Positions 4,934-5,319 of a stretch of DNA of 5,319 nt are shown here, one piece after another. Source of the stretch: Cytophagales bacterium. GTDB taxonomy: Bacteria; Bacteroidota; Bacteroidia; Cytophagales; Cyclobacteriaceae. The stretch lies in contig DMST01000152.1 in NCBI GenBank assembly GCA_003454975.1, positions 5,973-11,291 of the forward strand. Direction: 5' to 3'. Both the position numbers and the translations under genes were made by a program. Positions within the stretch are counted from its first letter, which is position 1; every line of letters starts with the position of its first letter. A model generated the notes under the pieces. It did no database searches and was not told the DNA's origin. It saw only the letters and a program-made list of their open reading frames with translations.

Positions 4934-4965
4934 CTCATCGCCTCACCAGCTCATCAACTCATCTC
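4934..4965. repeat. Four degenerate 8-bp tandem repeats, CTCAyCnn type
   Basis: Successive octamers are CTCATCGC, CTCACCAG, CTCATCAA and CTCATCTC, in exact 8-bp phase. The tract lies 27 bp after the ATT-type tract and has the same period but a different unit. Confidence 0.75.
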
Positions 4966-5055
4966 CAAAGCTTCATCGAAGAAAAACCCGCCTTCATCCC
5001 CAAACCACTCTCATTCATCGCCAGGGTCGATTCTGCCACTGGTTGAGCAGGTGAT

Positions 5056-5146
5056 GATGTAGTGGGGTGTATGGGTCGTAGAGGTTTTGATGTAGTGCCC
5101 CGGAGGCCAAGATGTAGTCTGCAATGCAGGACGAAACGGATTTCGT
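5056..5146. promoter_or_regulatory. Cluster of GATGTAGT words and palindromes upstream of the secreted-protein gene
   Basis: GATGTAGT occurs at 5056-5063, 5089-5096 and 5111-5118 (steps of 33 and 22 bp). It is followed by CTGCA-A-TGCAG (5119-5129) and ACGAAA-CGGA-TTTCGT (5131-5146), both perfect inverted repeats. The cluster ends about 55 bp before ATG 5201, where operators are often found. No TAnnTTTG box was found between it and the ATG. Confidence 0.35.
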
Positions 5147-5200
5147 ACGCACCTTGCTACCACGATTTTTTACTGACTTCGAAAACCTAAAGACTACAAT

Positions 5201-5319
5201 ATGAAAGCCATGCGTATCCTCCTGGCGGGGGTGGCTTTGCTTACCCTCCTGCCTTTGACGGCTACCGCCCAGATCGTATCTGCGGGCAGCGGTAGCTACA
5301 CCACCCCCTCTCCCGAACC
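5201..5319 (+). CDS. Secreted protein, N-terminal 39 codons only
   Basis: ATG 5201 opens a frame that runs to the right edge. It begins with a standard Sec signal peptide: basic MKAMR, hydrophobic ILLAGVALLTLLPL, and a cleavage region TATAQ, with cleavage probably after Ala23 to leave Gln-Ile-Val. There is no lipobox Cys, so the protein is probably periplasmic or exported further. The mature start contains AGSGSYTTPSPEP. A GSGSYTT-type start is one I loosely associate with secreted carbohydrate-active enzymes of Bacteroidota, but too little is visible to name a family. The leader is A-rich with no Shine-Dalgarno site. ATG 5210 four codons later is a less likely start. Confidence 0.85.
   Translation, partial: MKAMRILLAGVALLTLLPLTATAQIVSAGSGSYTTPSPE

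Larger units (their letters stand above)
4805..5200. other. Non-coding interval with octamer repeats and short palindromes
   Basis: I see no plausible gene on either strand across this roughly 400-bp gap. It contains two 8-bp tandem-repeat tracts (4867-4906 and 4934-4965), three GATGTAGT words (5056, 5089, 5111) and two small perfect palindromes (5119-5129, 5131-5146) ahead of the secreted-protein gene. No convincing intrinsic terminator follows the toxin gene. Confidence 0.7.

Noticed and set aside
4867..4965. Octamer tracts as a CRISPR array
   Set aside because: The units are 8 bp with no spacers; the period is far too short.

Overview
The window looks like chromosomal accessory DNA from a member of the Bacteroidota. 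The clues are start codons with A/T-rich leaders and mostly no Shine-Dalgarno site, boxes matching the Bacteroidota -7 consensus TAnnTTTG (2847-2854 and 2952-2959), octamer-type intergenic repeats, and the protein families present. Base composition is close to balanced. A Saprospiria- or Cytophagales-like source is a guess from style, not a demonstrated placement.

Positions 1-1743 (minus strand) hold the 5' 581 codons of a large gene that runs off the left edge. It encodes a right-handed parallel beta-helix protein of the pectate-lyase/phage-tailspike type. It has no Sec signal peptide. A proline-rich linker near residue 510 leads into what may be a second module. Positions 1744-2099 contain a short doubtful reading frame in the same frame upstream, split from the beta-helix gene by one TAG, plus a hairpin at 2011-2040.

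Positions 2100-3860 are built around a duplicated block. An intact Uma2-family (PD-(D/E)XK nuclease-like, DUF820) gene lies at 2963-3550. About 1.06 kb upstream is a broken copy that keeps only its last 51 codons (2334-2489), joined to unrelated sequence. The duplication continues into the 3' non-coding DNA of both copies. There, copy 2 carries a 181-bp segment bounded by a perfect 15-bp inverted repeat (3630-3644 / 3796-3810) with two tight hairpins inside. This looks like a small non-autonomous mobile or REP-like element.

Positions 3861-4804 form a toxin-antitoxin cluster: a 120-aa antitoxin-like protein with no toxin directly after it, a 54-aa antitoxin, and a 106-aa RelE/ParE-family toxin overlapping the 54-aa gene by ATGA. 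The C-terminal 38 residues of the 120-aa protein align without gaps to the 54-aa antitoxin, so the larger one looks like a fusion of an N-terminal DUF2281-like region with the small antitoxin module.

Positions 4805-5200 are non-coding, with two tracts of 8-bp tandem repeats and a set of short direct and inverted repeats. The window closes with the first 39 codons of a secreted protein with a clear signal peptide (5201-5319). The most unusual points are the Uma2 duplication with its inverted-repeat element, the fused antitoxin, and the signal-less beta-helix protein. I see no rRNA, tRNA, CRISPR array or transposase gene.
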